A stretch of 64,000 nucleotides of DNA, taken from positions 1-64,000 of the IMG/VR virus record IMGVR_UViG_3300042508_000221; one strand, 5' to 3'. Origin of the DNA: a virus. A program made the position numbers and the translations under genes. How positions within the stretch are numbered: position 1 is the stretch's first letter; each line of letters begins with the position of its first letter. This document shows, one piece after another, positions 25,289 to 34,513 of this stretch. The notes beneath the pieces were generated by a model that worked only from the letters and a program-made list of their open reading frames with translations, ran no database searches and was not told the origin of the DNA.

Positions 25289-25588
25289 ATGAGCAGCGAA
25301 TCATTCGTCGAGGCCGCGTTCCGCGTGGCCGAGCGTTTCGGCGTTCCGTTGGTGCTTCTGGCGGTCGGCATCTGGTTTATGAGGGATGCGGCAGTGACGC
25401 TCCACGGCACCGTCGTGGTGCCGATTGTGAAGTCGCACACCGAGTTCCTCGATTCGACCAGAGAGACGCTCGACGAGATCGGGAAAACGCAGTTCAAGCA
25501 GGCCGAGACCCTCCAAGAAATCGCCGCTGGGCAGCAGGAAATCAAGCAGGCCGTCGTGAAAAAGACCGGCCAGCCGGCTCAAAACTGA
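25289..25588 (+). CDS. Single-span membrane protein, candidate holin
   Basis: 99 residues. One membrane segment (about residues 18-37, VPLVLLAVGIWFM...) is followed by a polar coiled coil with many Gln and Glu and a Lys-containing end. Small size, one span and a soluble helix resemble XhlA-type or other class III-like holins. No endolysin gene is adjacent, so the role is tentative. Confidence 0.45.
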   Translation: MSSESFVEAAFRVAERFGVPLVLLAVGIWFMRDAAVTLHGTVVVPIVKSHTEFLDSTRETLDEIGKTQFKQAETLQEIAAGQQEIKQAVVKKTGQPAQN

Positions 25589-25597
25589 GGTGCCGCC

Positions 25598-25963
25598 TTG
25601 CCCGTCTTCAGCCAGCTTCCTGGGAATTTAGATTTAGAACTTGTGCCCGGGGACGAGTGTAATGTCGCGCTGAACCTTCAGCGCGACGTTACGTCGCATT
25701 CGTTCACGAGCTACATCTACCGCACCGACATCGTCGGCACCGGCGGCGGCCTGGGCTCGATCTCCAGCTTCGGCCAGACCGTCACCTCCCCGACGATCGG
25801 CATCGCCAACGCCTCGACCGGCTCCATGATCCTGGGGCTCTCCGAGACCCAGACTTCCCTGCTTTCCCCCGGCCAGACCTACCGCTGGTATCTCCGCTGG
25901 GTGGCCCCGGGGCAGATCACCCGCACGATTGTGAGCGGTAGCGTGACGGCGGTGGCCCCATGA
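25598..25963 (+). CDS. Baseplate/fibre-associated beta protein (BppU-like module)
   Basis: 121 residues from a TTG start with GAGGTG in front. It ends SPGQTYRWYLRWVAPGQITR and VSGSVTAV, like the gene at 34638 (PAGTYGWRLDWTAPGSVQR, ending LQGTVEVYA). Both start with a segment of the type found at the N-terminus of BppU-like baseplate proteins. It overlaps the large fibre gene by 4 bases. Confidence 0.6.
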   Translation: MPVFSQLPGNLDLELVPGDECNVALNLQRDVTSHSFTSYIYRTDIVGTGGGLGSISSFGQTVTSPTIGIANASTGSMILGLSETQTSLLSPGQTYRWYLRWVAPGQITRTIVSGSVTAVAP

Positions 25964-28900
25964 GTGAAATCAGCGTCGTTGTCGTCGGCTCGACGAGCAT
26001 CAATAGCGTCGTGGGCAACGGCGACACGGTCAACGTCACCGTTGGCAGCAGCACGGGCGGCGGCGGCAGCGGCACGGCGGCGACCATCGAGGCCGGGACT
26101 GTCACGACGATCGACGCGACCCAGACGGCCACCGTCACCAACGTCGGGTCAGCCTTCGCCGCCAAGTTCAACTTCTCGCTGCCGCGAGGCTTTACGGGCT
26201 TGCAGGGTCAGGCTGGCCCAGCCGGCCCTGGCAACTCGCTGTCGATTGGGACGGTCTCGACGGGCACCGCGGCGAGCGCGACGATCACGGGCACCTCGCC
26301 ATCGCAAACGCTCAGTCTCGTGCTCCCGCAGGGCAACGCCGGCCCGCAGGGCGCAGTGGGCGCAGCAGGCCCCGCCAACTCTCTGACGGTTGGGAGCGTA
26401 ACGACCGGCGCGACCGCGGCCGTGTCGATCACGGGGAGTGCCCCGTCGCAGCAGATTTCTTTTGTGATCCCAGCAGGCCCGAGCGGCCCCGCCGGCCCCG
26501 CCAATTCACTGGAAGTCGGGAGCGTGACGACCGGCGCGACCGCTGCCGTGTCGATCACCGGAAGCGCCCCGTCGCAGCAAATCTCATTCGTAATCCCCCA
26601 GGGGCCGAGCGGCCCCACCGGCCCCGCGGGCGGTCTGGCGACGGTGAGCGTTGGCACAGTCACCACCGGCAGCCCAGGGACTCCTGCCGCCGTGCAGGCT
26701 GTCGCAAACGGCTCGACCGTCACGTTGAACTTCACGATTCCCAGGGGCTCAGACGGCACGTCGAACCTCGCGGACGAGACGCCGCAGCCACTCGGAGTTG
26801 CCTCTGCGGGGTCGGCTCTCAAGGCGGCGCGGGCCGATCACATTCACGCCGTGCCGACGATTGACTACAGCTCCCTGGCGGGGGTGCCGAGCACTTTTGT
26901 TCCGGTTTCCCATCAGCACCTCATAACCGACGTGACGGGGCTGGAGACCGCGCTCAATGCCAAGCAGGCTGCGGGCAACTACGCCACACTCGTGGGCGGG
27001 ACAGTACCCAGCAGCCAACTGCCGGGGTTCGTCGATGACGTTGTCGAGGCCGCGTCTTTTGGGACGCTGCCCTCACCCGGCGAGTCTGGGAAGCTGTATG
27101 TTGCCGTCGACACTCGCAAGGTGTATCGCTGGAGCGGCGGTTCCGTTGGCTACGTCGAGATTGCAGCCTCCCCCGGCTCGACCGATGCCGTGCCAGAAGG
27201 CGCGACGAATCTGTATTTCACAAGCGTCCGCGCCGCAGCGGCGGCGCCGGTGCAGAGCGTGGCGGGCCGCACGGGGGCGGTGACGCTCGCAAAGTCTGAC
27301 GTGGGGCTTGGCAGCGTCGACAACACGTCAGACGCAAACAAACCTGTAAGCACCGCTCAAGCGTCTGCTGACTCTGCCGTGCAGTCGTATTCCATCCAGC
27401 GTGCTAACCACACCGGCACGCAGACGGCATCGACCATCAGCGACTTCGCCGCCGAAGCAGCAAAGTACGGCCCGGTCGCCAGTCTGAACTCGCTCACTGG
27501 CGCGTTGACGCTTGCGCCAGGAAACGGCGTGACGATCACGCCGAGCGGCACGACGCTGACCATCGCATCGACGGCCACGGGGCTTGGTGCTGACGATGCC
27601 ATTGACGGCGGTGCCTTCGGAGGCAGCGCCAGTCTGGGCGGCGGGGTATCGTGGACGCAGCGGACGCTGGCGGCGAACGCAGAATGGCTGCAAGTTGCCT
27701 ACGGCAACGGCGTGTTTGTGGCAGTAGCTCTTGGCACAACCGCAGCCACAAGCACAGACGGCATCACATGGACACAGCGGACGATGCCCAGCGGGGATTA
27801 CCACGCTTTCGCCCACGGCAACGGCGTGTTCGTCGCGATTAGCTTGGGGGGCGGGTGGACTGCAAGAAGCGCCGACGGCATCACATGGACCAAAACCGGG
27901 ATGCTTGCGGGAGGTGATAATTGGAATGGCACTTCTTTCTGGCGCGTGGCGTATGGCAACGGCACATTCGTTGCGGTGTCCATTAGTGGCACAACCGCAG
28001 CCACAAGCGTAGACGGCATCACATGGACGAGCCGCACGCTTCCGGGCTCTTACCCATATCGGTGCATAGCCTACGGCAGCGGCACATTTGTCGCGCTGAC
28101 ATATAACAGCAATACGGCGGCCACGAGCGCTGACGGCATCACATGGACGGCACGCACACTGCCAAGCAATCAGGGGTGGACCGGCATCACATACGGCAAC
28201 GGCCTGTTCGTGGCGGTTGCGAGTAATACCGGATATACAGCGCGAAGCGCCGACGGTATCACATGGACGCAGAGCGGTACGCTTCCTACGGGACTGATCG
28301 AACCAGCCGTCACCTATGGCGCTGGCACGTTTGTGATAGTTGGGCAAGGCGGCTCAGGCAGCGGCACCTCCGTCGCCGCGACAAGCATCGACGGGATTAA
28401 CTGGACGCAACGCACACTTCCAGCCAGCGGCGTCTGGCAATCGGTGGCTTATGGCAGCGACCTTTTTGTTGCAATAGCCGGCGGCGGCACACCGACAACG
28501 CTTGCGGCCACTTCTCCCGGTTCCTTCGCGTCTGCGGACGTAGTCAAGCCAAAGCGGAGCTACACGGCTGGCATTACGCCAGCAACGGCAGAGCTAGAGA
28601 CGCACGAGTTGGCTGTGTCGTGGGCAGACGGCAAGCTCTTCACGAAGGACGTCGACGGCAACCTCGTCACGTTGACGCTCGGCGGCGGCTCCGGTGCTGA
28701 CGATGCCATCGATGGCGGTTGGTTTTACGGCACGAGCGGCCATACGGCATCGGTCACGATCACGTCGCCGCCTGCCAACAAGACGGCCAGCAGCGGGGCT
28801 GCGACGTTTGCGGTCACGGCGACCGTTGACCCCAGCGGATCGCCGTCGTACCAGTGGCAGAAAAGCGATGCCAACAGCACGATTGTGACGCAGCGCACGA

Positions 28901-29901
28901 TGCCCGCCGCGCGGGATTGGAAAAGCGTGGCATACGGCAACGGAGTGTTTGTCGCGGTGTCATACAACGGCGACACAGCGGCCACAAGCACCGATGGCAT
29001 CAACTGGACGCAGCGAACGCTGCCAGTTAGCGGGTATTGGAGTGGCGTGACCCATGGAAACGGCACGTTTCTTGCAATTCCGTACACGGGCACTTACGCC
29101 GCCACTAGCGCGGACGGCATTACTTGGACGCAGCGGACACTGCCATCCGACTCGCCTTGGCGAGCCGGCGTATATGGCGGTGGCACGTTCGTAGCGGTTG
29201 CTGCCGCCAGCTCAATCGCCGCTACGAGCACTGACGGCGTTAGCTGGACTCAGCGAACGCTGCCCTTCAACGGGTCTTGGGAGAGCGTGACCTACGGCAA
29301 CGGAATGTTTGTTGCGATTGCCAACAACAGCACTTACGCCGCCACCAGCACGGACGGCGTTACTTGGACGCAGCGGACGCTGCCGTCCGCCGCCTTCTGG
29401 CGAAGCGTCACATACGGAAACGGAATGTTTGTTGCCGTTGCAAGCAACAGCACTATCGCCGCCACAAGCACGAACGGCATTGAGTGGACGCAGCGGACAA
29501 TGCCCGTCTTGGAAGGATGGTCATCTGAGGATTGGTACGGTGTTGCCTACGGAAGCGGAGCGTTCGTCGCGGTATCGTATACCCATGGTGCTGCGGCCCG
29601 CAGCGCAGATGGCGTCAACTGGACGCTGTTTGCGATGCCGGTTAGCGCAGGATGGCAAAGCATCACATACGGCGGCGGCAAGTTTGTCTCGGTGGCTGGC
29701 GGGATAAACACTACTATCGCCGCAACTGTCGAGGTGGGTGTTTATTCGCCGTTCGCCAACATCAGCAGTGCCACGTCCTCCTCGCTCGCTCTTTCCGGCC
29801 TATCAAAAGCCGCCGATGATGGCGATCGCTTTCGGGTTGTCGTGTCTGCCACAGGGGCTGCAAGCGTAACAAGCCAACCCGCAACACTCACGGTGTCGTG
29901 A
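25960..29901 (+). CDS. Large tail fibre with collagen-like stalk, two beta-propellers and a split Ig domain
   Basis: 1313 residues. Residues about 70-230 mix GPAGPAN-type collagen-like segments with a repeated SVTTGATAAVSITGSAPSQQ unit. Residues about 290-560 hold fibre connectors (VAGRTGAVTLAKSDVGLGSV). Residues 563-854 are seven repeats of ITWTQRTLP...VAYGNGVFVAV...AATSTDG, and 975-1260 seven more: two likely seven-bladed propellers. The second sits inside an Ig-like domain whose halves lie at about 928-972 (PSYQWQKSD) and 1262-1313 (DDGDRFRVVVSATG). Probably binds host surface glycans; no sialidase catalytic set was recognised. Confidence 0.85.
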   Translation: MSEISVVVVGSTSINSVVGNGDTVNVTVGSSTGGGGSGTAATIEAGTVTTIDATQTATVTNVGSAFAAKFNFSLPRGFTGLQGQAGPAGPGNSLSIGTVSTGTAASATITGTSPSQTLSLVLPQGNAGPQGAVGAAGPANSLTVGSVTTGATAAVSITGSAPSQQISFVIPAGPSGPAGPANSLEVGSVTTGATAAVSITGSAPSQQISFVIPQGPSGPTGPAGGLATVSVGTVTTGSPGTPAAVQAVANGSTVTLNFTIPRGSDGTSNLADETPQPLGVASAGSALKAARADHIHAVPTIDYSSLAGVPSTFVPVSHQHLITDVTGLETALNAKQAAGNYATLVGGTVPSSQLPGFVDDVVEAASFGTLPSPGESGKLYVAVDTRKVYRWSGGSVGYVEIAASPGSTDAVPEGATNLYFTSVRAAAAAPVQSVAGRTGAVTLAKSDVGLGSVDNTSDANKPVSTAQASADSAVQSYSIQRANHTGTQTASTISDFAAEAAKYGPVASLNSLTGALTLAPGNGVTITPSGTTLTIASTATGLGADDAIDGGAFGGSASLGGGVSWTQRTLAANAEWLQVAYGNGVFVAVALGTTAATSTDGITWTQRTMPSGDYHAFAHGNGVFVAISLGGGWTARSADGITWTKTGMLAGGDNWNGTSFWRVAYGNGTFVAVSISGTTAATSVDGITWTSRTLPGSYPYRCIAYGSGTFVALTYNSNTAATSADGITWTARTLPSNQGWTGITYGNGLFVAVASNTGYTARSADGITWTQSGTLPTGLIEPAVTYGAGTFVIVGQGGSGSGTSVAATSIDGINWTQRTLPASGVWQSVAYGSDLFVAIAGGGTPTTLAATSPGSFASADVVKPKRSYTAGITPATAELETHELAVSWADGKLFTKDVDGNLVTLTLGGGSGADDAIDGGWFYGTSGHTASVTITSPPANKTASSGAATFAVTATVDPSGSPSYQWQKSDANSTIVTQRTMPAARDWKSVAYGNGVFVAVSYNGDTAATSTDGINWTQRTLPVSGYWSGVTHGNGTFLAIPYTGTYAATSADGITWTQRTLPSDSPWRAGVYGGGTFVAVAAASSIAATSTDGVSWTQRTLPFNGSWESVTYGNGMFVAIANNSTYAATSTDGVTWTQRTLPSAAFWRSVTYGNGMFVAVASNSTIAATSTNGIEWTQRTMPVLEGWSSEDWYGVAYGSGAFVAVSYTHGAAARSADGVNWTLFAMPVSAGWQSITYGGGKFVSVAGGINTTIAATVEVGVYSPFANISSATSSSLALSGLSKAADDGDRFRVVVSATGAASVTSQPATLTVS
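27646..28521 (+). repeat. Seven propeller repeats, first block
   Basis: Units of about 40 residues (120 bp) start with W-T-Q-R-T and contain YGNGxFVAV and TAATSxDG. Seven units are present, the number needed for a closed seven-bladed propeller. Confidence 0.85.
28882..29739 (+). repeat. Seven propeller repeats, second block
   Basis: The same consensus as the first block, again seven units. Several neighbouring units are very alike at DNA level (for example 29275-29500), which suggests recent copying between blades. Confidence 0.85.
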
Positions 29902-31289
29902 TGCCTGAACCTGTGAAACCAAAAAGAAGCTACACGGCTGGCGTCGTGCCAACGGCGGCGGAGCTACAGTCGCACGAATGCTCTATCAACTGGGCAGACC
30001 GCGTTCTGTTCGTGAAGTCGGCGGACGGCGCTATTCAGTCAGTGACACTCGGTGGCGGCAGCGGCACTCTGCCAACTGCATCAGACACGGTGCTTGGCGG
30101 CATCAAGGTTGGCAGCGGGTTGTCGATCTCGTCTGGCGTGTTGTCTGCAACTGGCGGCAGCGGCACAATCGACGGCGGCGTCTACGCCAACATCGCGACC
30201 ATCACAATCTCGTCGCAGCCGTCGAATCAGACGGCTGGCGTGAACGGGGCGACGTTCACTGTCACGGCGTCTGTGACCGAGAACGCCACGCTGGCGTACC
30301 AGTGGCAGCGGCAGGCGGGCGGTGCAGGGTCGTGGGCGAATGTCGGCACAAATTCGGCGAGTCTCAGCCTCACGAACCTCACGACGCAATCGAACGACGG
30401 CGACAAGTATCGCGTCGTTCTTACCGCGACGGGCGGTGCCGAGAGCGTGACGAGCAACGCCGCAACGCTTACCGTGCCAGCCGTGGCGGTCGTGGACTAC
30501 CTCGTTGTCGCGGGAGGTGGCAGCGGGTCAAGGGACTGGAGCGGCGGCGGCGGTGCGGGTGGTATGCTGACCGGCACGACAACCTTTGGAGTTGGCTCGA
30601 CAACCACGGTCACGGTCGGCGCGGGCGCGGCTGGGGCCACCGGAAATTATGGCCGTGGCAACTCGGGGAACGCCTCGTCTCTCGGCTCTCTGTCGGCCGT
30701 TGGCGGCGGTTCCGGCGGTGACAGCGATAATTGGGACTCATCCGGCCTGCGTCAAGCTGGAGGAAGCGGCGGATCGGGCGGCGGCGGCGGTCGCAGTCCG
30801 AACTCGTTTTCCGACCCGGTCAACACTGCGTTTGGCGGGCTCGGCACGGCGAACCAAGGCAATAGCGGCGGCGAAGGCACCTATGCACTGGCAGGAGGGT
30901 CTGGGGGCAGGGGCGGCGGCGGCGGCGGCGCTGGCGCTGCCGGCGGCAGTGGCGCTGCTGGCGGCAACGGCGGCAGCGGCCTCGCGTGGCTCGACGGTGT
31001 TACCTACGCGGGCGGCGGCGGTGGAGGAACTGACGGAGCCGGCGGTTCGGGCGGCGGTGGAGGCGCGGCGGGCGCGGCCACGGGCCAGCCCGGTTCGGCG
31101 AACACGGGCGGCGGCGGCAGCGGCTCGGCCATGCCGCACTTCAGCGTGCCCAGCGCCGGCGGCGGCTCTGGCGTTGTCATCATCCGCACAACAGCCACCG
31201 CAGCGTCCACGACAGGCTCGCCGACCGTGACGCAGTCCGGTGGATACAACTTCTACAAGTTCACGGGCAGCGGGAGCATCACGTTCTAG
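29901..31289 (+). CDS. Glycine-rich receptor-binding tail protein 1
   Basis: 462 residues from the ATG overlapping the previous TGA (GTG 29898 is an alternative). The N-terminus PVKPKRSYTAGVVPTAAELQ repeats a segment of the preceding fibre (about residue 865). An intact Ig-like domain follows (YQWQRQAGGAGSW...DDGDKYRVVLTATG type). Then VVDYLVVAGGGSGS opens a 260-residue glycine-rich domain with long Gly runs, ending in a GGYNFYKFTGSGSITF strand. Such domains form polyglycine sandwiches at phage adhesin tips. Confidence 0.8.
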   Translation: MPEPVKPKRSYTAGVVPTAAELQSHECSINWADRVLFVKSADGAIQSVTLGGGSGTLPTASDTVLGGIKVGSGLSISSGVLSATGGSGTIDGGVYANIATITISSQPSNQTAGVNGATFTVTASVTENATLAYQWQRQAGGAGSWANVGTNSASLSLTNLTTQSNDGDKYRVVLTATGGAESVTSNAATLTVPAVAVVDYLVVAGGGSGSRDWSGGGGAGGMLTGTTTFGVGSTTTVTVGAGAAGATGNYGRGNSGNASSLGSLSAVGGGSGGDSDNWDSSGLRQAGGSGGSGGGGGRSPNSFSDPVNTAFGGLGTANQGNSGGEGTYALAGGSGGRGGGGGGAGAAGGSGAAGGNGGSGLAWLDGVTYAGGGGGGTDGAGGSGGGGGAAGAATGQPGSANTGGGGSGSAMPHFSVPSAGGGSGVVIIRTTATAASTTGSPTVTQSGGYNFYKFTGSGSITF

Positions 31290-31291
31290 GC

Positions 31292-31642
31292 ATGGCACAC
31301 TTCGCGCAAATCAACGAAGACAACGTCGTGACTCAGGTCATCGTTGTTAATAACAGCGAACTCCTCGAAGACGGCGTCGAAATCGAGGCCAAGGGGATTG
31401 CTTTCTGCAAGTCTCTGATCGACGGGGATTGGGTGCAGACCAGCTATAACGGAAGTATGCGGAAGCAGTTCGCGGGAGTCGGCTACAAGTACGACCAGCA
31501 GGCGGACGTGTTTGTAACGCCGAGGCCGTACCCTTCGTGGTCGCTGGACGCGAACCACGACTGGCAACCCCCTGTCGCAATGCCGACCGATGGTGGCAGC
31601 TACGGATGGAACGAAGAAACACAGTCGTGGGTTAGCCGATGA
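31292..31642 (+). CDS. Small fibre-cassette protein, copy 1
   Basis: 116 residues starting MAHFAQINEDNVVTQVIVVN. It contains GVGYKYDQQADVFVTPRPYP and SWSLDANHDWQPP. The gene at 34154 encodes a clear paralogue. Similar small proteins are found next to fibre genes in marine phages, where the role is unknown; a fibre chaperone or a virion subunit are both possible. It overlaps the next gene by 4 bases. Confidence 0.7.
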   Translation: MAHFAQINEDNVVTQVIVVNNSELLEDGVEIEAKGIAFCKSLIDGDWVQTSYNGSMRKQFAGVGYKYDQQADVFVTPRPYPSWSLDANHDWQPPVAMPTDGGSYGWNEETQSWVSR

Positions 31643-33093
31643 GCGACATTATCAGGCTGAAGCGGACTGCCGTTCAGGGCGTTGCACCAACGTCGCTTGA
31701 TTTTGGCGAGCTTGCGCTCAACTACCACTCGTCCGGCGGGAAGCTGTATTACAAGAACTCAGCGGGCACGATCGTAGAGTTCACTCTCGCCTCCGGTGCC
31801 ACCGAGATTTTCGAGGCAACCACAACCGCAGGCTTTCCCGCCACTGGTTCGGCGGGCGTGCTGTATGTAAGTCGTGATGCCTCTCGCGTGTTTCGCTGGG
31901 ATTCGTCGGGCGTGTACATCGAGATCGGCACGGCGGGTGGTGGTGGTGGTGGCAATGGCGAGGACGCGGTGCTTCGTGCGTTGTTCGTGCCGCCTGCGCC
32001 GACAAGCGTCACGGCGGGCGGATTCGACGGTCAGGCCGTAGTGCAGTGGACTGCGCCAACGGTTCTTTCGCAGACTCCGATCACAGACTACACGTTGCAG
32101 TTCCGTCAGGGCAGCGGCGATTGGACAACCGTCACGCGATCTGCCTCGACGGCAGCGAGCGCGACGGTGACGGGGCTTCAAAACGGCTCTGCCTACACCT
32201 TCAGAGTCGCAGCGGTGAACGGCGTGGGCACTGGTGCTTATTCGGCGGCGAGTAGTTCCGTGACGCCCAATTCCGGCGTGGCCGTAACCTACTTGCTCGT
32301 CGGCGGTGGCGGCGGTGGTGGTGATGGTCGCGGTGGCGGTGGCGGTGCTGGTGGATACTTGTACGGATCAGGGATTGCCGCCCTCGCCAGTTCGCTGTCG
32401 GTTGTTGTCGGCGCTGGTGGCAGCAACAGCACGAACGGCGAAAACTCCACTTTCGCGCTTTCGTCGGGGTCGCTGACTGCCTTCGGTGGGGGCGGCGGCG
32501 CGGACGGCCTTAAGGGGCTGTTTACCGGTTCTGGCGAGGCGGGTGGTTCTGGCGGCTCCGGCGGCGGCGGCAGCGGATATCCGCCTGTCGGCGATGGCGG
32601 CAGCGGCAGTCAAGGCTACGCCGGCGGTAGCGGCTATGGCTTAGGGGAGCCATACAACGGCGGCAGCGGCGGTGGCGCAGGCGGCGCTGGCAGTACCGGC
32701 CACACGGCACCGGGCGGTCCCGGCAGGAGTAACGAGTCTGACTTCCTTGCTGCCGCTAACGCCGGCGTAGATGTAAGCGGAACAAGATACATCGCTGCTG
32801 GCGGCTCTGGTGGCTCTTACGGGCCGACACCGGGCAGCGGTGGCGTCGGTGGCGGCGGCGCAGGTGGCAACTCAGGGGCACAAGGCAGCAGCGGCGCTGC
32901 GTTCACTGGCTCTGGCGGCGGCGGCGGCGGCAACGGAGCAAACGGCGGTTATGGCGGCTCTGGCGTGGTGATCCTGCGAATCCCAACCACGCACACCGCG
33001 ACAACCACAGGATCGCCTGACATTTATGTGACCGGCGGATACCGCTATTACAAGTTCACGCAAAACGGAACCATTCAATTCTCCGTCGCATGA
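31639..33093 (+). CDS. Glycine-rich receptor-binding tail protein 2, with FnIII domain
   Basis: 484 residues. The N-terminal anchor IIRLKRTAVQGVAPTSLDFG recurs in other fibres here. A FnIII domain follows (AQPITDYTLQF-type strands; GSAYTFRVAAVNGVGTGAYS). Then VTYLLVGGGGGGGDG opens a long Gly-rich domain ending in GGYRYYKFTQNGTIQF. Same architecture class as the genes at 29901 and 33138, with a different middle domain. Confidence 0.8.
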   Translation: MSDIIRLKRTAVQGVAPTSLDFGELALNYHSSGGKLYYKNSAGTIVEFTLASGATEIFEATTTAGFPATGSAGVLYVSRDASRVFRWDSSGVYIEIGTAGGGGGGNGEDAVLRALFVPPAPTSVTAGGFDGQAVVQWTAPTVLSQTPITDYTLQFRQGSGDWTTVTRSASTAASATVTGLQNGSAYTFRVAAVNGVGTGAYSAASSSVTPNSGVAVTYLLVGGGGGGGDGRGGGGGAGGYLYGSGIAALASSLSVVVGAGGSNSTNGENSTFALSSGSLTAFGGGGGADGLKGLFTGSGEAGGSGGSGGGGSGYPPVGDGGSGSQGYAGGSGYGLGEPYNGGSGGGAGGAGSTGHTAPGGPGRSNESDFLAAANAGVDVSGTRYIAAGGSGGSYGPTPGSGGVGGGGAGGNSGAQGSSGAAFTGSGGGGGGNGANGGYGGSGVVILRIPTTHTATTTGSPDIYVTGGYRYYKFTQNGTIQFSVA

Positions 33094-33122
33094 GAGACTC
33101 CATCTACCTCGGCGTAGCTTGA
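33090..33122 (+). pseudogene. Remnant of the small membrane peptide gene
   Basis: ATG followed by RDSIYLGVA and a stop. The first seven codons match the start of the 42-residue membrane peptide at 34506 (VRDSIYLAAIL) almost exactly, including the DNA GACTCCATCTACCTCG. It overlaps the previous TGA, as the intact copy does. It marks the truncated edge of a duplicated cassette. Confidence 0.6.
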
Positions 33123-33137
33123 TATAAAGGACTGCAC

Positions 33138-34151
33138 ATGCCATTCAACTTCCCCACAAGTAACCTCACCGTTGGACAGGTGTCGATCCAAAACGGCAGG
33201 TCGTACACCTACGCTGGCGGCTCGGTTTGGGAACTCACCGCGACCGGTGGCTCGGGCCTGTCATGGTCAAGCGCGCCAGCGTCTGCGACGGCGACGGGCG
33301 TGGCGGGCGAGATCGCGTATGACGGCGACAACCTCTGGGTGGCGACGGCTGCGAATACGTGGAAGCGGACGCCTCTCACTACTCCTGTGAATCTCAGCTA
33401 TCTGGTGGTCGGCGGCGGCGGCGGCGGCGGGCGCTATTTTTCTGGCGGCGGTGGTGCTGGCGGGTATCGGTCTGGCACGACAACCATCACCGCAGGGACC
33501 GCATACGCGGTCGTGGTTGGCGGCGGTGGTGCTGCCCTCACGGCATCGCAGGTCGGCATCGGCTCCTCGGGCAGTGCCAGTTCATTCGCTGGCATAGAGT
33601 CCGCAGGCGGCGGCTACGGTGCGGGCAGCGACAGCGCGGGCGTGGTTGGCGGCTCGGGAGGCTCTGGTGGCGGCGGTGGTGGCGCGGGGTCGGCGGCTGG
33701 TGGTGCTGGCAACACACCTGCGACCTCGCCTTCGCAGGGTAACAACGGCGGCGCGACGACTTACGGCGGCGCAGGCGGCGGCGGCGCGGGTGGTGTCGGG
33801 ATTGCCACGGCCAGCGGCTCGACGGGTGGTAGTGGTGCCTCCTCAACAATCACCGGCACCGCAGTAGTGCGTGCAGGCGGCGGCGGCGGCAGCGCACCGA
33901 CGAGCGGGTCGGGTTCCGGCGGTGGCGGAAATGGCGCGACCGATAGCGTGGCTGGCACCAGCGGCGCAACGAACACCGGCTCGGGAGGCGGCGGCGGATC
34001 GTATCCGCAGCAGGGCGGCTCGGGCGGCTCGGGCGTTGTCATCATTCGCGCCCCCGTTGCAGCAGCTTCGACCACCGGATCGCCAACCGTCTCCACGGTC
34101 GCAGGCGAGACGGTCTATGTGTTCACGTCCACCGGGAGTATCACTTTTTAA
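33138..34151 (+). CDS. Glycine-rich receptor-binding tail protein 3
   Basis: 337 residues. A short N-terminal anchor (TVGQVSIQNGRSYTYAGGS, then WELTATGGSGLSW) precedes LSYLVVGGGGGGGRYFSGG and a 240-residue Gly-rich domain, ending ETVYVFTSTGSITF. It shares the AASTTGSPTV segment before the last strand with the other two. AAAGGACTG is the ribosome site. Confidence 0.8.
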   Translation: MPFNFPTSNLTVGQVSIQNGRSYTYAGGSVWELTATGGSGLSWSSAPASATATGVAGEIAYDGDNLWVATAANTWKRTPLTTPVNLSYLVVGGGGGGGRYFSGGGGAGGYRSGTTTITAGTAYAVVVGGGGAALTASQVGIGSSGSASSFAGIESAGGGYGAGSDSAGVVGGSGGSGGGGGGAGSAAGGAGNTPATSPSQGNNGGATTYGGAGGGGAGGVGIATASGSTGGSGASSTITGTAVVRAGGGGGSAPTSGSGSGGGGNGATDSVAGTSGATNTGSGGGGGSYPQQGGSGGSGVVIIRAPVAAASTTGSPTVSTVAGETVYVFTSTGSITF

Positions 34152-34153
34152 TC

Positions 34154-34513
34154 ATGGCACACTTTGCACAACTTGACGAAAACAACGTCGTCACGCAGGT
34201 GATCGTTGTCGCCAACGCGGAACTGCTTGACAACGGCGTGGAGAGCGAGGCCAAGGGGGTCGCGTTCTGCCACTCGCTGTTCGGCGGCAAATGGCGGCAG
34301 ACGAGCTACAGTGGCGGGTTTCGCGGGCGATTCGCGGGCATTGGCTACCGCTACGACGCGGATGCGGAAGTGTTTATCTCGCCGCAGCCATTCCCCTCAT
34401 GGACGCTAGATGCCAGCCATGACTGGCAACCGCCGACACCGATGCCAGCCGATGACAAGCTGTATCGCTGGGATGAGCCGACGCTGGCGTGGGTGGAGGT
34501 TCCCGGTGCGTGA
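34154..34513 (+). CDS. Small fibre-cassette protein, copy 2
   Basis: 119 residues, paralogue of the gene at 31292: MAHFAQLDENNVVTQVIVVA, GIGYRYDADAEVFISPQPFP and SWTLDASHDWQPP. It follows a Gly-rich tip gene by two bases exactly as the first copy does, so tip and small protein form a repeated two-gene unit. Confidence 0.7.
   Translation: MAHFAQLDENNVVTQVIVVANAELLDNGVESEAKGVAFCHSLFGGKWRQTSYSGGFRGRFAGIGYRYDADAEVFISPQPFPSWTLDASHDWQPPTPMPADDKLYRWDEPTLAWVEVPGA

Noticed and set aside
27646-29739. Sialidase enzyme
   Set aside because: The repeats share propeller features, but the arginine triad and catalytic Tyr/Glu/Asp set of sialidases could not be placed; binding is the safer call.
30738-31298. 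Long - strand frames opposite the glycine-rich genes
   Set aside because: They are shadows of GGC/GGT-rich coding DNA (Ala/Arg/Pro-rich), with no ribosome site or plausible protein.
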